Positions 1 to 8,840 of a stretch of DNA of 64,000 bases are shown piece by piece. The notes under the pieces were generated by a model. That model did no database searches, was not told where the DNA came from, and worked only from the letters and a program-made list of their open reading frames with translations. The first letter of the stretch is position 1, and each line of letters begins with the position of its first letter. Position numbers and translations under genes: made by a program. Source of the stretch: Citrobacter enshiensis (GTDB taxonomy: Bacteria > Pseudomonadota > Gammaproteobacteria > Enterobacterales > Enterobacteriaceae). Location of the stretch: contig NZ_CP119862.1 in NCBI RefSeq assembly GCF_029338175.1, positions 1,116,001 through 1,180,000 on the forward strand. Reading direction: 5' to 3'.

Positions 1-153
1 GTATTTTAACAGGTGGGTGTTCCGAATTAACCGGGTGATTTTTTAGTCAGGGTGATTAGGGACAGTTTGACGATGGGAAATTAACGGGTGAAATGAGGTT
101 CATTCCTGGATTATTCTTCGCATTCGAATTGATGGAGAGTGAAGACCGACAAT

Positions 154-510
154 ATGAGAATCAATCAGCTTTGTTATAGTTTGCTGGCGCTTGCGTTGAT
201 AGCCAGTTTTTACGTTTCTCATTCGTTTTGGGTGTGGTTGTTACTGGTCAATCTATTCACTTTTCTGCTCTATGGCGCAGATAAATATGCAGCACGCAGC
301 AACTGGCAGCGCGTACCGGAAAAGACGCTTCTGATCTTTGGCCTTGTGGGCGGTTGGCCTGGTGGTGCGATCGCGCAGCAGTTGTTTCGACATAAAACCC
401 AGAAACAACCGTTCAAAACCTGGTTTATATTGAGTGTCGTTGCGAATGTGGTCGTGCTACTCGGTCTGGTGTATCAAAGCGAATTACTTGAACAAATAAG
501 CGCACTGTGA
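154..510 (+). CDS. DUF1294 family inner-membrane protein
   Basis: A small membrane protein of about 118 residues. It has hydrophobic segments at its N-terminal end (LLALALIASFYVS, then FWVWLLLVNLFTFLLYG) and C-terminal end (WFILSVVANVVVLLGLV). The central part, with YGADKYAA, GLVGGWPGGAIAQQLFRHKT and KQPF, is the DUF1294 signature. The molecular role of the family is unknown. ATG at 154 is preferred because GGAGAG lies upstream; a GTG at 139 in the same frame would sit almost on top of that ribosome binding site. It is convergent with the pseudouridine synthase gene downstream. Confidence 0.75.
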   Translation: MRINQLCYSLLALALIASFYVSHSFWVWLLLVNLFTFLLYGADKYAARSNWQRVPEKTLLIFGLVGGWPGGAIAQQLFRHKTQKQPFKTWFILSVVANVVVLLGLVYQSELLEQISAL

Positions 511-546
511 GACTGGTGTCTGTTTCACGCTTAGAGACTAGTGGCT

Positions 547-1245
547 TCAGAACGGGCAGGCATGGCGGGCTGTGATCTTCTCCTGGCTAACGGGATGAAC
601 AAAATGCAACTCACTGGCGTGCAGCATCAGCCGTGGCGTCCGCTCGGTGCCCGGCAGTAGACGTCCGCCATACAGGTCGCAGCCCAAAATAGGGTGACCC
701 AGCTGCTGACAGTGAATGCGTAGTTGATGGGTGCGCCCGGTCTCTGGGGTGAGCTGTACCCGCGTCACCGGCAGTAATGTCTGATCTTCCCGTTCGTGGT
801 AAAAGCGCTCAATGACCCGATAGCGGGAGCGAGCGGGCTTGCCGTGGATTGCGCAAATCGACATCAGCGGGAACAGCGCGGGGTCTTTGGCAATCGCCGC
901 GTCTATTACACCTTCATCGTCATCCAGATGTCCGCAAAGCAGTGCGCTGTACACTTTGGTCACTGTACGTTGACTAAACTGCTGGCAGAGTGCGGCATTG
1001 ATAGCCTTATTGCGGGCAATCACCATCAGCCCGGACGTCCCGAAATCAAGGCGGTGGACCAGGGTGCAGCCGGGGAATAACTGTACCAGCCGATGATGTA
1101 TCGAATCGATATTTTGCGGATTTTTCCCCGAGAGACTGAGCAACCCTGTGGGTTTATTGATAAGGACCAGATGATCGTCCTGATAGAGTATTTCTATCTG
1201 GTCATGGCACAGCGGGGCAATAAAGGAATCGAAAATCGTAGACAT
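547..1245 (-). CDS. RluA-family RNA pseudouridine synthase
   Basis: The 232-residue protein has the RluA/RsuA-type catalytic loop HRLDFGTSG, with the nucleophilic Asp at residue 67. Further family motifs are INKPTGLLS near residue 30, TPETGRTHQLRIHC and GHPILGCDLYGG. The family converts uridine to pseudouridine in rRNA or tRNA. There is no N-terminal S4 domain, so it is one of the short, single-domain members. The target site cannot be told from sequence. It lies between two small genes with no evident operon. Confidence 0.85.
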   Translation of the reverse strand: MSTIFDSFIAPLCHDQIEILYQDDHLVLINKPTGLLSLSGKNPQNIDSIHHRLVQLFPGCTLVHRLDFGTSGLMVIARNKAINAALCQQFSQRTVTKVYSALLCGHLDDDEGVIDAAIAKDPALFPLMSICAIHGKPARSRYRVIERFYHEREDQTLLPVTRVQLTPETGRTHQLRIHCQQLGHPILGCDLYGGRLLPGTERTPRLMLHASELHFVHPVSQEKITARHACPF

Positions 1246-1345
1246 CAGGCTGCCCGGATGGAGAGTGAGGGCGGATAATAACGAATTTTTAGCTGACTGG
1301 CGAATCTTCAGTTTTATTGGGCGGGCTGACGGAGTATCGGTTTTG

Positions 1346-1732
1346 TCATGTGCCTTTATCCAGCTCAGCAGTGAGTTTTAGGATTTCATCCTGAATGTAT
1401 TTTCGCCGCTGTTTAAACAAGAAACGGGAAGGGATAACCCTCTCAATCATGGTTGGTTTTCTGCTGACATATCGCGAGACTAGCTCTTTGATATCGTCCT
1501 CTGACCATTCGTCTATAACGGGAGTGGGGTTAAAAAGAAGGTTTGTCTGCAAGGCGGGAGCGACTTCCTCATCCAGAATCGTAAAGATCTCTTCCCGACT
1601 TAGCCCGGAGTCCTTCAGCACGTGTGCCATCCATCGGTAGTCATAGTCCTGAAGTTCACGCCAGGTGAAAAGTTCGGATAACGCATACCAGACAGGGGCG
1701 CGGGTAATCAGCTCGGCTTCGCTAAGATGCAT
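1346..1732 (-). CDS. DUF7079-like small protein
   Basis: A 128-residue soluble, acidic protein without signal peptide or membrane segment. It starts with an Ala/Trp/Leu-rich stretch (APVWYALSELFTWREL) followed by a helical part and a basic C-terminal region (RFLFKQRRKYIQDEIL). The pattern resembles DUF7079 family proteins, which are often found near contact-dependent or secretion effectors. No catalytic motif is visible. A weakly purine-rich stretch precedes the ATG. Function unknown; the family call is from memory of the N-terminal pattern. Confidence 0.55.
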   Translation of the reverse strand: MHLSEAELITRAPVWYALSELFTWRELQDYDYRWMAHVLKDSGLSREEIFTILDEEVAPALQTNLLFNPTPVIDEWSEDDIKELVSRYVSRKPTMIERVIPSRFLFKQRRKYIQDEILKLTAELDKGT

Positions 1733-2012
1733 AGATATTTTTCCCTGTGGTGAAACGTATCGGGTTCCAGTAAATGGAATACCGAACCGGGCGATAATTT
1801 AGCGGCTGAAATTATGCCGTGAAAGCAACGGGTTGTCTGATTCAGTGCAATTATAATAGCAGTGGATATCATCACGCCTAAGCATTTTACGTTCGAAGTA
1901 GCCTGATCGTGGGTTCTTTTTTACGCTGTTCGGGTTGGGGGTATCCATCGAAAGAATCTCTACAAGGCAGTCTACCGCATCACCGCGTTGTTATGTATAA
2001 GGCTTACACGAA

Positions 2013-2040
2013 ATAAAACCCGCCGCCGGGCGGGTTTTAT
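2013..2040. terminator. Bidirectional rho-independent terminator
   Basis: A perfect 12-bp GC-rich stem (ATAAAACCCGCC / GGCGGGTTTTAT) with loop GCCG. A-rich and T-rich ends on each side make it work in both directions. It lies about 70 bp beyond the 3' end of the exported-protein gene, which reads leftward toward it. The rest of 1733-2105 shows no gene. Confidence 0.85.
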
Positions 2041-2105
2041 TGCGGCAATAAATCAAGGACTCCCCACTGCATATCAATAGCTCAGGGGGGGAACCAGAGT
2101 TCGGC

Positions 2106-2612
2106 TTACAGTTCGATCTTGCATGCCGTAATGAATTTTTTTACGGCATTTTTGGCAAACGATACAGATCCAGAGCCTGATGAGAGCTGATTTCCTTTAC
2201 TGTCCATATCACCAATTAAAAAGTCTTTTTTGGAGGTTTGAGCCTGTAACTGCCTCAGGAGAGTCATAATTTTATCTTTTTCAGTGCTCGTAAGAGCTAT
2301 TGACTCCGGGCTTCTTCTTATCAACGTCGTGTTCAATGCGACAGGCTGGTTATCATCAATCTTGATGAGCGTCTGAAAATTACTTGTTCCTGTGACAGCC
2401 GTATTTCTATCCGCTTCAACCTGACTGATCGCTAACTTTCCTTCAGAACAATCAAATACAACCGACTGATTTTCATTTGATATTTCGCCGATGAGTTCAG
2501 CTTTTTTGCCAGCAGAGAATATATCGTTCTCGACAACCGTTTTCCATGATGCCTGTGCAACGGGTAAGTATGTAAATGAAAATAAACTTATAAGCACTAT
2601 TTTTCTTAACAT
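2106..2612 (-). CDS. Exported protein of unknown function
   Basis: A 168-residue protein with a clear Sec signal peptide (MLRKIVLISLFSFTYLPVAQA, likely cleaved before SWKTV). Two cysteines are spaced for a disulfide (VVFDCSEG and ITACKIEL). The mature part alternates short beta-like strands with one helical stretch around residues 108-125. It resembles small periplasmic proteins built from a beta sandwich, but I recognise no family. It is AT-richer than the genes at 1-1700 and stands alone between a terminator and a long gene-poor stretch, which suggests acquired DNA. Confidence 0.6.
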   Translation of the reverse strand: MLRKIVLISLFSFTYLPVAQASWKTVVENDIFSAGKKAELIGEISNENQSVVFDCSEGKLAISQVEADRNTAVTGTSNFQTLIKIDDNQPVALNTTLIRRSPESIALTSTEKDKIMTLLRQLQAQTSKKDFLIGDMDSKGNQLSSGSGSVSFAKNAVKKFITACKIEL

Positions 2613-3829
2613 TTAAGACGCCTTTTTTGGTTGTCTGGCGGTTCGTGTAACATGTTTCCGCAGTAGAATAGAGAGTGGTTCTGGTGTTGGGGCTTTCAGA
2701 CCGGAGACATTCTAATAAATGTATTGGAAATTATTTTGCTTTTAAGTGGCTTACCGAAGCGGGTCGGTTGCTAACCAAACATCGTAGGACCAACGATAAA
2801 CTCCAGGGTTATAACGGTGCTGGCTGTTACTACTCGTGGGATCTGTTTGTTCAGTTTTAATGTGTGGTGGTACGACGCTATGATCTGTTCCTTATTAAAC
2901 CAGCATCCATAAGCCAACTCCATGTTGATGACGTTACGTTACAGATGCTTTTTAACGTCTTAACAGTTAAAAGGTATGATTCTGTGTATTGTTGAATCGG
3001 GATGTATTATTCAGGTTTGTGATGGATGACTTTGATTTAAAATATTTACTCCATAGATTGTTTTTGCTGGGTTATTAGTATGGTTTAGCGTTTACTAATT
3101 AGACGTAATGAAATTGTTCGCGCGTATCGCTAATAAACCCACCTACGTTGTGATTATTATCTTGATCTTCTTTCTGATTTAGCACTGTACTGAATTTGGG
3201 CCAGGGTCACAACAGGGGGGAATCGGGCATCAAGAACATTAAGTTGAGTGATATTTGACCGGGCTTGCTCTAATTACCTCCAGAACCCTCTGTAAGCAGT
3301 TGGTAAAAATTAAAGTGAAATGCCAATCGTTTTTAACTAATTAATGGAAAAAATTAATAGGCTGTAAAGAGGGAAATTTACATTCGATATTTCTGGACGA
3401 GTGAACAGTCGGTGAACACTTCACTCTCAACTATTCACCCTTTAATTTATTGTTTTACTTATATTTTTATACTGGGTGAACAGTAGTGAATAGTTATATG
3501 CAAAAAAACAAACAGAGAGAGGGGGGGGCCTGCAACCTTTCTCTGGCCAGCCGGATTTTTAAGGTCTGTTTGTACCAGTCCTGCCACATCTGCAACCAAT
3601 CGTGTTGTTGTGCCGGGCGGCGCGGACTTATTCATAAGGGCGGGTGTCGGGTTAATAAACTATCAAAAAAAATGATGAAGCTAATCGAAAAATTTGATTG
3701 ACAGGTTGAGAATTATGCATCTCGTTTTTTTTATAATAAAAAACATTATTTTCGTCTAAGTGTAAATATTTAATTTATTGATTTTAAACTCAGTATGGAA
3801 ATAAGGCATGTGGGGGGCTATAAAATAAA
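2613..3829. other. Gene-poor AT-rich stretch with GTGAAC/TTCAC repeats
   Basis: I see no convincing gene in this 1.2 kb. The two longest open frames (2675-2860 and 3486-3701) have no family resemblance and atypical composition. Between about 3400 and 3495 there is a cluster of GTGAACA and TTCAC words, including CTATTCACCC at 3431 mirrored by GGGTGAACAGTAGTGAATAG at 3474. This looks like binding sites or the remnant of a phage or plasmid control region. Confidence 0.5.
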
Positions 3830-6649
3830 ATGATTATTAAATCATTGCATTTCGTGTCGATGTTAGCGTGTTATGTTCCTCTGGCATATTCTCAGGATTA
3901 TTCAGGCACAACTATCAATAGCCAATTAACGCTGGATAGTGGAGATACTATTGTCTCGAGTGCTGTGATGGACCAAGGGCGTCTCACACTTAATGGTAAT
4001 GCACAAAGCAATAATATTACCGTTTCATCTGGCGGTGCATTCGAAGTTAATAAAGACGCAACAGATGATCGCAGCACCATAAAACATGGAGCAATCCAGA
4101 CTGTTGCTGGCCTTGCATCAAACACAAGAGTGGAAGGCGAGCAAACGGTTTCTGGAAGAACTGAGAATGTTACTGTAGATGGTGGCTACCAGAGCGTTTA
4201 TGGTTCCGGTGTTTCGGAGGGAACCTCGTTGATAAATGGCGGAACGCAATACGTCATAGGGACTGTCAACAATACTAAAGTTGACTCCAGCACCCAACAT
4301 ATTCAAATCGGTGGGGCGGCTAAAGACACTTATCTTTCTGGTACAGGCATCCAAAACGTTGATGGTAAATCGGAGGGTTCTCATCTTCGGGATAATAGTT
4401 CAATCAACATTAATACTGGTGGAAAAGCAAGTAACATTAATGGTAACGATAATTCCGTTATTAATGTCAACTCTCACGGGACTGCAACAGACGTCTATCT
4501 CAGCGATAAAAGCACTATCCATATCGATGCAGATGGTGAAGCAAATAATATACAAACTTACGACAATAACATTGTTAATGTTAAATCTAACGGGAGTGCA
4601 ACAGGCGTCTATCTCCGTAACCAAAGCTCTCTCAATATCGACTCGGGTGGGTCAGTAACTACAGGGGTAGCTTATGACAACAGTGTTATTAATATAAACA
4701 ATGGCACCGTCACTGGTCTCCTGGCTTATGATAACGGAGCGGTTAACCTTAACTCGGGAAGTATTTCCGATTTTACTGTCTATGACGATGGCAAACTTAG
4801 CATCAACAGTGGTAGTGCCACAGATGGTCTTCTTTATAATAATGCCTCTGCCATTGTGGACAAAGGCGGTGTAATTAATGATGTGACGATGTATGACAAC
4901 AGTACATTAGATGTCAAAACTGGGGGGCGTGTCTCAGATGTGGATATTAGGGATAATAGCATCTTATCTCTGAATGGCGGTTCTGTTGATGGTGCGAATT
5001 TTGATGGTGGCACATTTGACGCAAACGCTGGTGAAGTTGTAGGAAACTATTCGGTCAATAAGGGGAATATGAGACTAGGACGTGATGCGGATTCACAACA
5101 AGCAAACATAACAGTGGGTTCGCATGGCATTCTTCAACTCGCCAAGGATAACGCGAATGGTGCATATTCGCTCAATAATCTCCATTTGAGTAATGGAACG
5201 GTGTCATTTTATGACAAACCGATAAACAAAAACTATGGGTGGAATACGCTTCAAATAGGTGAACTGAGTGGTAATGGCCAATTTTACATGCACACCGACG
5301 TTTCCGCCCTTAAAGGCGATTTACTCAATGTAACTGGTCAAGCTTCTGGTTCATTTAACATTTTTGTTGAAGATACGGGCGTCAGTCCAACAACTGACCA
5401 TAGCTTGGTACTGGTAAAAACCGCCAGTGGCAATGCCACCTTCGCGCTGGGGAATCAGGGTGGTGTGGTGGATCTGGGAACATGGGAATATACGCTGAAG
5501 GAGGAGACAAAGGGGTCATGGGCTCTCACGCCTGATTTAACATCAAACCCGAATCCGAATCCAGGCCCGAACCCGACACCGGATCCAAACCCGAATCCAG
5601 GCCCGAACCCGACACCGGATCCAAACCCGAATCCGGGCCCAAATCCGACGCCGGATCCAAACCCGAATCCAGGCCCGGGGTTACCACCTGAGCAGAAGCC
5701 AGTGGTCCCCCCACAGCCTGAAAATATTAAAAAGCGAATCACGCCTTCAACTGCTGCCGTCCTGAACATGGCTGCCGTTGAACCACTGGTTTTTGATGCA
5801 GAACTGGAAAGTGTTCGCGAGCGGCTGGATAACGACACGGCATTTAGCCGGGACGGCGCTGTCTGGGGTACATATTTGAATGCCCGTAACGATGCTTCAA
5901 CGTCAGCAGGCGCAGGCTTTGATCAAACTCTCAATGGGATGACGCTGGGATTCGATCGTACCTTGCCGCTGGAAAACAGTGCGGTGACGACCGGTGGATT
6001 TTTCAGTTACTCCCACTCGAATGTCGGGTTTGATCGTGGTGGTAAAGGCGATGTGGACAGTTATTCACTCGGTGCCTATGCAGGCTGGCAGCATAACAAT
6101 GGCCTGTATGTTGATGGTATTGTGAAAGTGAACCGCTTTGAAAATGATGTAAAAGGTCGTATGACCAGCGGTGGTGCAGCAAACGGCAACTACAGTGCCT
6201 ATGGGGCAGGTGCTCACCTGGAAAGTGGGATGCGTTTGTCCAGTGGCAATCTTGCGGTTACGCCTTACGCTGCGTTCACGGGTTTCACCACCGACAGCAA
6301 TGAGTACACGTTATCCAATGGAATGCGTGCCGACGTGGATAACACCCGTAGCTTACGTGCTGAAGCCGGTCTGAAGACGGACTACAGCGTTAAGCTGGAT
6401 AACGGGGTTGAACTGCAGCCCTGGCTGAAAGCGTCGGTAAGACAGGAATACGCTGATAACAACGCGGTTAAGGTCAATAACGACGGGCACTTTGTGAACG
6501 ATCAGTCCGGTACGCGCGGGGTGTATCAGGCCGGTATTCGGGCGAAGTTTACGGAAAATCTCAGCGGTCAACTTAGCGCCAGTTATGGAAACGGTGCCGG
6601 TGTTGAATCTCCGTGGAGTGCATCAGCAGGTATAAGCTGGTCCTTCTAA
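3830..6649 (+). CDS. AIDA-type autotransporter adhesin
   Basis: A 939-residue type Va secreted protein. Residues 1-21 are a signal peptide (likely cut LAYS/QDYSG). The passenger, residues 22 to about 560, is Gly/Asn/Ser/Asp-rich. Its first part shows AIDA-like repeats; residues about 186-390 hold roughly 20-residue repeats built on YDNS..NINSGG. A Pro/Asn/Asp linker follows (about 570-628), then RITPSTAAVLNMAA and a beta-barrel translocator from about residue 670 ending in the outer-membrane signature ISWSF. It should export its passenger to the cell surface, probably for adhesion. Its position, convergent with a proL 3' end, matches that of yejO in E. coli. The reading frame is intact. Confidence 0.88.
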   Translation: MIIKSLHFVSMLACYVPLAYSQDYSGTTINSQLTLDSGDTIVSSAVMDQGRLTLNGNAQSNNITVSSGGAFEVNKDATDDRSTIKHGAIQTVAGLASNTRVEGEQTVSGRTENVTVDGGYQSVYGSGVSEGTSLINGGTQYVIGTVNNTKVDSSTQHIQIGGAAKDTYLSGTGIQNVDGKSEGSHLRDNSSININTGGKASNINGNDNSVINVNSHGTATDVYLSDKSTIHIDADGEANNIQTYDNNIVNVKSNGSATGVYLRNQSSLNIDSGGSVTTGVAYDNSVININNGTVTGLLAYDNGAVNLNSGSISDFTVYDDGKLSINSGSATDGLLYNNASAIVDKGGVINDVTMYDNSTLDVKTGGRVSDVDIRDNSILSLNGGSVDGANFDGGTFDANAGEVVGNYSVNKGNMRLGRDADSQQANITVGSHGILQLAKDNANGAYSLNNLHLSNGTVSFYDKPINKNYGWNTLQIGELSGNGQFYMHTDVSALKGDLLNVTGQASGSFNIFVEDTGVSPTTDHSLVLVKTASGNATFALGNQGGVVDLGTWEYTLKEETKGSWALTPDLTSNPNPNPGPNPTPDPNPNPGPNPTPDPNPNPGPNPTPDPNPNPGPGLPPEQKPVVPPQPENIKKRITPSTAAVLNMAAVEPLVFDAELESVRERLDNDTAFSRDGAVWGTYLNARNDASTSAGAGFDQTLNGMTLGFDRTLPLENSAVTTGGFFSYSHSNVGFDRGGKGDVDSYSLGAYAGWQHNNGLYVDGIVKVNRFENDVKGRMTSGGAANGNYSAYGAGAHLESGMRLSSGNLAVTPYAAFTGFTTDSNEYTLSNGMRADVDNTRSLRAEAGLKTDYSVKLDNGVELQPWLKASVRQEYADNNAVKVNNDGHFVNDQSGTRGVYQAGIRAKFTENLSGQLSASYGNGAGVESPWSASAGISWSF
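5545..5676 (+). repeat. 36-bp tandem repeat coding Pro-Asn-Asp linker
   Basis: Three full copies and a partial copy of a 36-bp unit encode PNPGPNPTPDPN in the autotransporter linker between passenger and barrel. The copies are nearly identical (third copy GGGCCCAAATCCGACG instead of AGGCCCGAACCCGACA), so copy number could vary by slippage in steps of 12 residues without breaking the frame. Confidence 0.9.
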
Positions 6650-6656
6650 ATGTGCT

Positions 6657-6693
6657 GGCTGACAGTGTTCAGCATCAACGAACACTGTCAGCC
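6657..6693 (+). terminator. Hairpin downstream of the autotransporter gene
   Basis: A perfect 14-bp inverted repeat (GGCTGACAGTGTTC / GAACACTGTCAGCC) starts 8 bp after the autotransporter stop codon. No T-run follows, so it may act as an mRNA 3' stabilising stem or a weak terminator. Confidence 0.6.
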
Positions 6694-7048
6694 TATGCTA
6701 AACAGAGCAATCAGCGATCATTAAATTTGTACCCCCACCTATTAAATACACAGGTGGGACAAAACTGAGACACACAAAGCTTTGCTCTGGCTTGCAAGGC
6801 TTTGTGCTCTCCGACGCTGAGTGATGGGGCATATATGGGGCAAAGCACATAGCCTGCTCTACGGCGAACTACGATGCTTGATGTTTCAGTCAATTCTAAC
6901 CGCCTGTTATCTAGTGTGATCTTGGGCGATCTTTGTTGTTTATGAAAAAAGCATGGTCTTATGAGATAGTTGCAGGTGATAAGTGGGGATTTAGTCACAG
7001 GGAGCCGCAGTCACGTCGTCTGCAAGAACGTCACTGCGGTTGGAGGGG

Positions 7049-7165
7049 TTAATTATCATTTCGGTCTGGATTGTTAGACAACCCAACCCCTACTTTTACC
7101 GCAGCGTATAACATGATACACAGAGCGGAAATTACTGCAAAAACCAATGAAAGGCTGGTTATCAT
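7049..7165 (-). CDS. Possible 38-residue single-pass membrane protein
   Basis: An open frame of 38 residues has one clear transmembrane segment (LSLVFAVISALCIMLYAAV) and a polar Asn/Asp-rich tail (SNNPDRNDN). A weak AAAGAAA ribosome-binding-like stretch precedes the ATG. The composition (hydrophobic helix, then short charged tail) is typical of enterobacterial small membrane proteins. I do not recognise a named member. It lies downstream of the proL remnant on the same strand. Confidence 0.4.
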   Translation of the reverse strand: MITSLSLVFAVISALCIMLYAAVKVGVGLSNNPDRNDN

Positions 7166-7353
7166 AACGTTTCTTTATGTTCGATTGATCAATTTATCAG
7201 ACTACTGAACAGGTAAAAAGTTCCTGAGAATTATTGTGATGGATATTCAAGACGGTATTAACTGCAACCCACCGTTGCAAGATGTAGAATGTGATCTGTT
7301 AATAGTTTCACCTCAGTAATTCCCCTGAGCTTCCCCGCTCAGAAAACAGGCAT

Positions 7354-7380
7354 AAAAAAACCAGCCGTAACAGGCTGGTT
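7354..7380 (-). terminator. Rho-independent terminator after proL remnant
   Basis: Stem AACCAGCC/GGCTGGTT with loop GTAACA is followed, in leftward reading, by a run of seven T residues. It sits just past the 3' end of the tRNA-Pro fragment and looks like the native terminator of that tRNA gene. Confidence 0.85.
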
Positions 7381-7395
7381 CTTAGAGGATTTTGG

Positions 7396-7438
7396 GTCGG
7401 CACGAGAGGATTTGAACCTCCGCCCCCCGACACCCCAT
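7396..7438 (-). other. 3' fragment of tRNA-Pro (proL-type), probable attachment site
   Basis: Read leftward, the segment matches the 3' 43 bases of the proL (GGG anticodon) tRNA from the anticodon loop (ATGGGGTGTCGG) through the T arm (GGTTCAAATCC) to the acceptor end (CTCGTGCCGAC). There is one substitution near the variable loop. The 5' half is absent. The final CCA reads CCC. A tRNA 3' end next to foreign DNA is the usual footprint of tyrosine-recombinase integration. The resemblance to proL is from memory of that tRNA. Confidence 0.8.
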
Positions 7439-7450
7439 ATTTGCGAGAAG

Positions 7451-8656
7451 TTAGGCCTGTACCAACGCTTCAGTTTCTGTGAGTGAGGTTTGATAGTGTT
7501 TTACTGCCTCAGCAAAGGCTTGCGCGGCATCTGCATTTGATGCCATATATTCTTCAGTTACCCCTGTTTGAGAATGGAAAGTAATATTTCCATAAATGCA
7601 AATAGGGATTTGGTAGTTGTCTTTAAATCGACGGTCTGGCGAGCCATTCTTATTCGTTTTCGCCCATGTATACCCATCTATGCTTGAGTCACTGGGAGCA
7701 CCTTCTTCCTCATGGAATCTTCGATATTCTGAACTGATTTGTAATTCGCGTAAATCAATCAGAGCGAACGCCCCATCAGCTCGTGGTATGACTGCAACTC
7801 CAGGATAAAGCAAAATATCGTCGCCATTCACATTTTCAAACCGCATCGCGCGCCCTGTGAATTGAATGAGATCCGTTGAACTGAAATCAAAGGTAACTGG
7901 GTGACGATTAACAGAACGGGTTGCTAATGTTCTTTCGGCAAACTGATCTGTAGCTTTATCTGCAGTAATATCCCATTTTTTGACACTTGATTTTAACATA
8001 TCAAATGCGCGGACCATCGCTGCATATGCGCGCCGTGATGTATCACTGCTCTCGAATGTTATGGCTATTTTTGTGTTGTCTTCCCAGGATACCAGGCGAG
8101 ATATCTCAGCTTGGGTTAGGGGGAGTACTGTCTCAAGTTCTGCGATGCGTCGTTTGTAAAACCAACGGAATAGACTTGATTTGCGTCGAACCAGCTCGCT
8201 CTTTTGTTTTGATTCTTCAGCAAGAGCCTCTTGTAGATCTGCTTTTATCTCTGCCCTTTGTTCTCGCGCTTTAGCAATCAAATCTCGTAAAGGTAAAAGG
8301 GAGGTACTTGTCAGGACTTCTACCGAAGCGCTGGATATTTCATTCATGCCAGCCATTGGCATATATATTTTAGCGTTCGATGGTGTGTTACTTGGGGATG
8401 CCTCGGGCATTCCCAAATGAGGTTCTGTAGAGGCCGGATTTAATGGATTGGTAACTGAGTGCCCATCATCATAGGGCAGGGTAGGTGTAGTATAAGATAA
8501 GCCTGTGCTCGGTAGTCCGACGGTCGCTCTGACCCCTTTTTTTCCAACATTGACAGTTGCTCCAGGCACACCAATGCTTGCGCTTATTCCACGCTTGCCA
8601 ATGTTGAGCCTAACGCCAGGAAACAGAGTAAAGGTTTGTCTGAAACGAAGAGACAT
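7451..8656 (-). CDS. DUF4236 domain protein
   Basis: The N-terminal 50 residues (FRQTFTLFPGVRLNIGKRG, then SIGVPGATVNVGKKGVRATVGLPSTGLSY) form the glycine-rich DUF4236 domain. A low-complexity linker, a coiled-coil region (residues about 125-185, LIAKAREQRAEIKADLQEA and following) and a C-terminal globular part follow. The total is 401 residues. No signal peptide is visible. The family occurs widely in phage and plasmid cargo but its role is unknown. The stop codon lies 13 bp from the tRNA-Pro fragment, so the gene is the first cargo inside whatever inserted there. Confidence 0.75.
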   Translation of the reverse strand: MSLRFRQTFTLFPGVRLNIGKRGISASIGVPGATVNVGKKGVRATVGLPSTGLSYTTPTLPYDDGHSVTNPLNPASTEPHLGMPEASPSNTPSNAKIYMPMAGMNEISSASVEVLTSTSLLPLRDLIAKAREQRAEIKADLQEALAEESKQKSELVRRKSSLFRWFYKRRIAELETVLPLTQAEISRLVSWEDNTKIAITFESSDTSRRAYAAMVRAFDMLKSSVKKWDITADKATDQFAERTLATRSVNRHPVTFDFSSTDLIQFTGRAMRFENVNGDDILLYPGVAVIPRADGAFALIDLRELQISSEYRRFHEEEGAPSDSSIDGYTWAKTNKNGSPDRRFKDNYQIPICIYGNITFHSQTGVTEEYMASNADAAQAFAEAVKHYQTSLTETEALVQA

Positions 8657-8840
8657 AAAGTTATCCCTATGTAGTTTTGTTCACCAAAGTTCGAAATGTT
8701 TTTATATGAACATTGAGCTGATACAAAAGCTTATCCTTAGCTCATCTTCATACTGCCATGATACAGCGGTTTGCTTGCTGGTGAAGAAAAACGAAAAAGC
8801 CCGCATAATGGACTGACCCCATAAAGTTGGACAGTTCATG

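Noticed and set aside
3486..3701. A 71-codon frame in the gap before the autotransporter
   Set aside because: Cys-rich translation with no resemblance and poor codon use; overlaps the repeat cluster.
5545..5676. Possible CRISPR-like array
   Set aside because: Repeats are contiguous, in frame and coding for a Pro-rich linker; there are no spacers. No CRISPR array or cas gene was seen in the window.
6711..6998. A 95-codon minus-strand frame beside the autotransporter
   Set aside because: Composition unlike protein; the DNA contains a TGGGGCATATATGGGGCA direct repeat that may be an integrase arm site, too weak to list as a feature.
7396..7438. Possible complete tRNA gene
   Set aside because: Only the 3' half of a tRNA-Pro is present; the D arm and 5' acceptor strand are missing.
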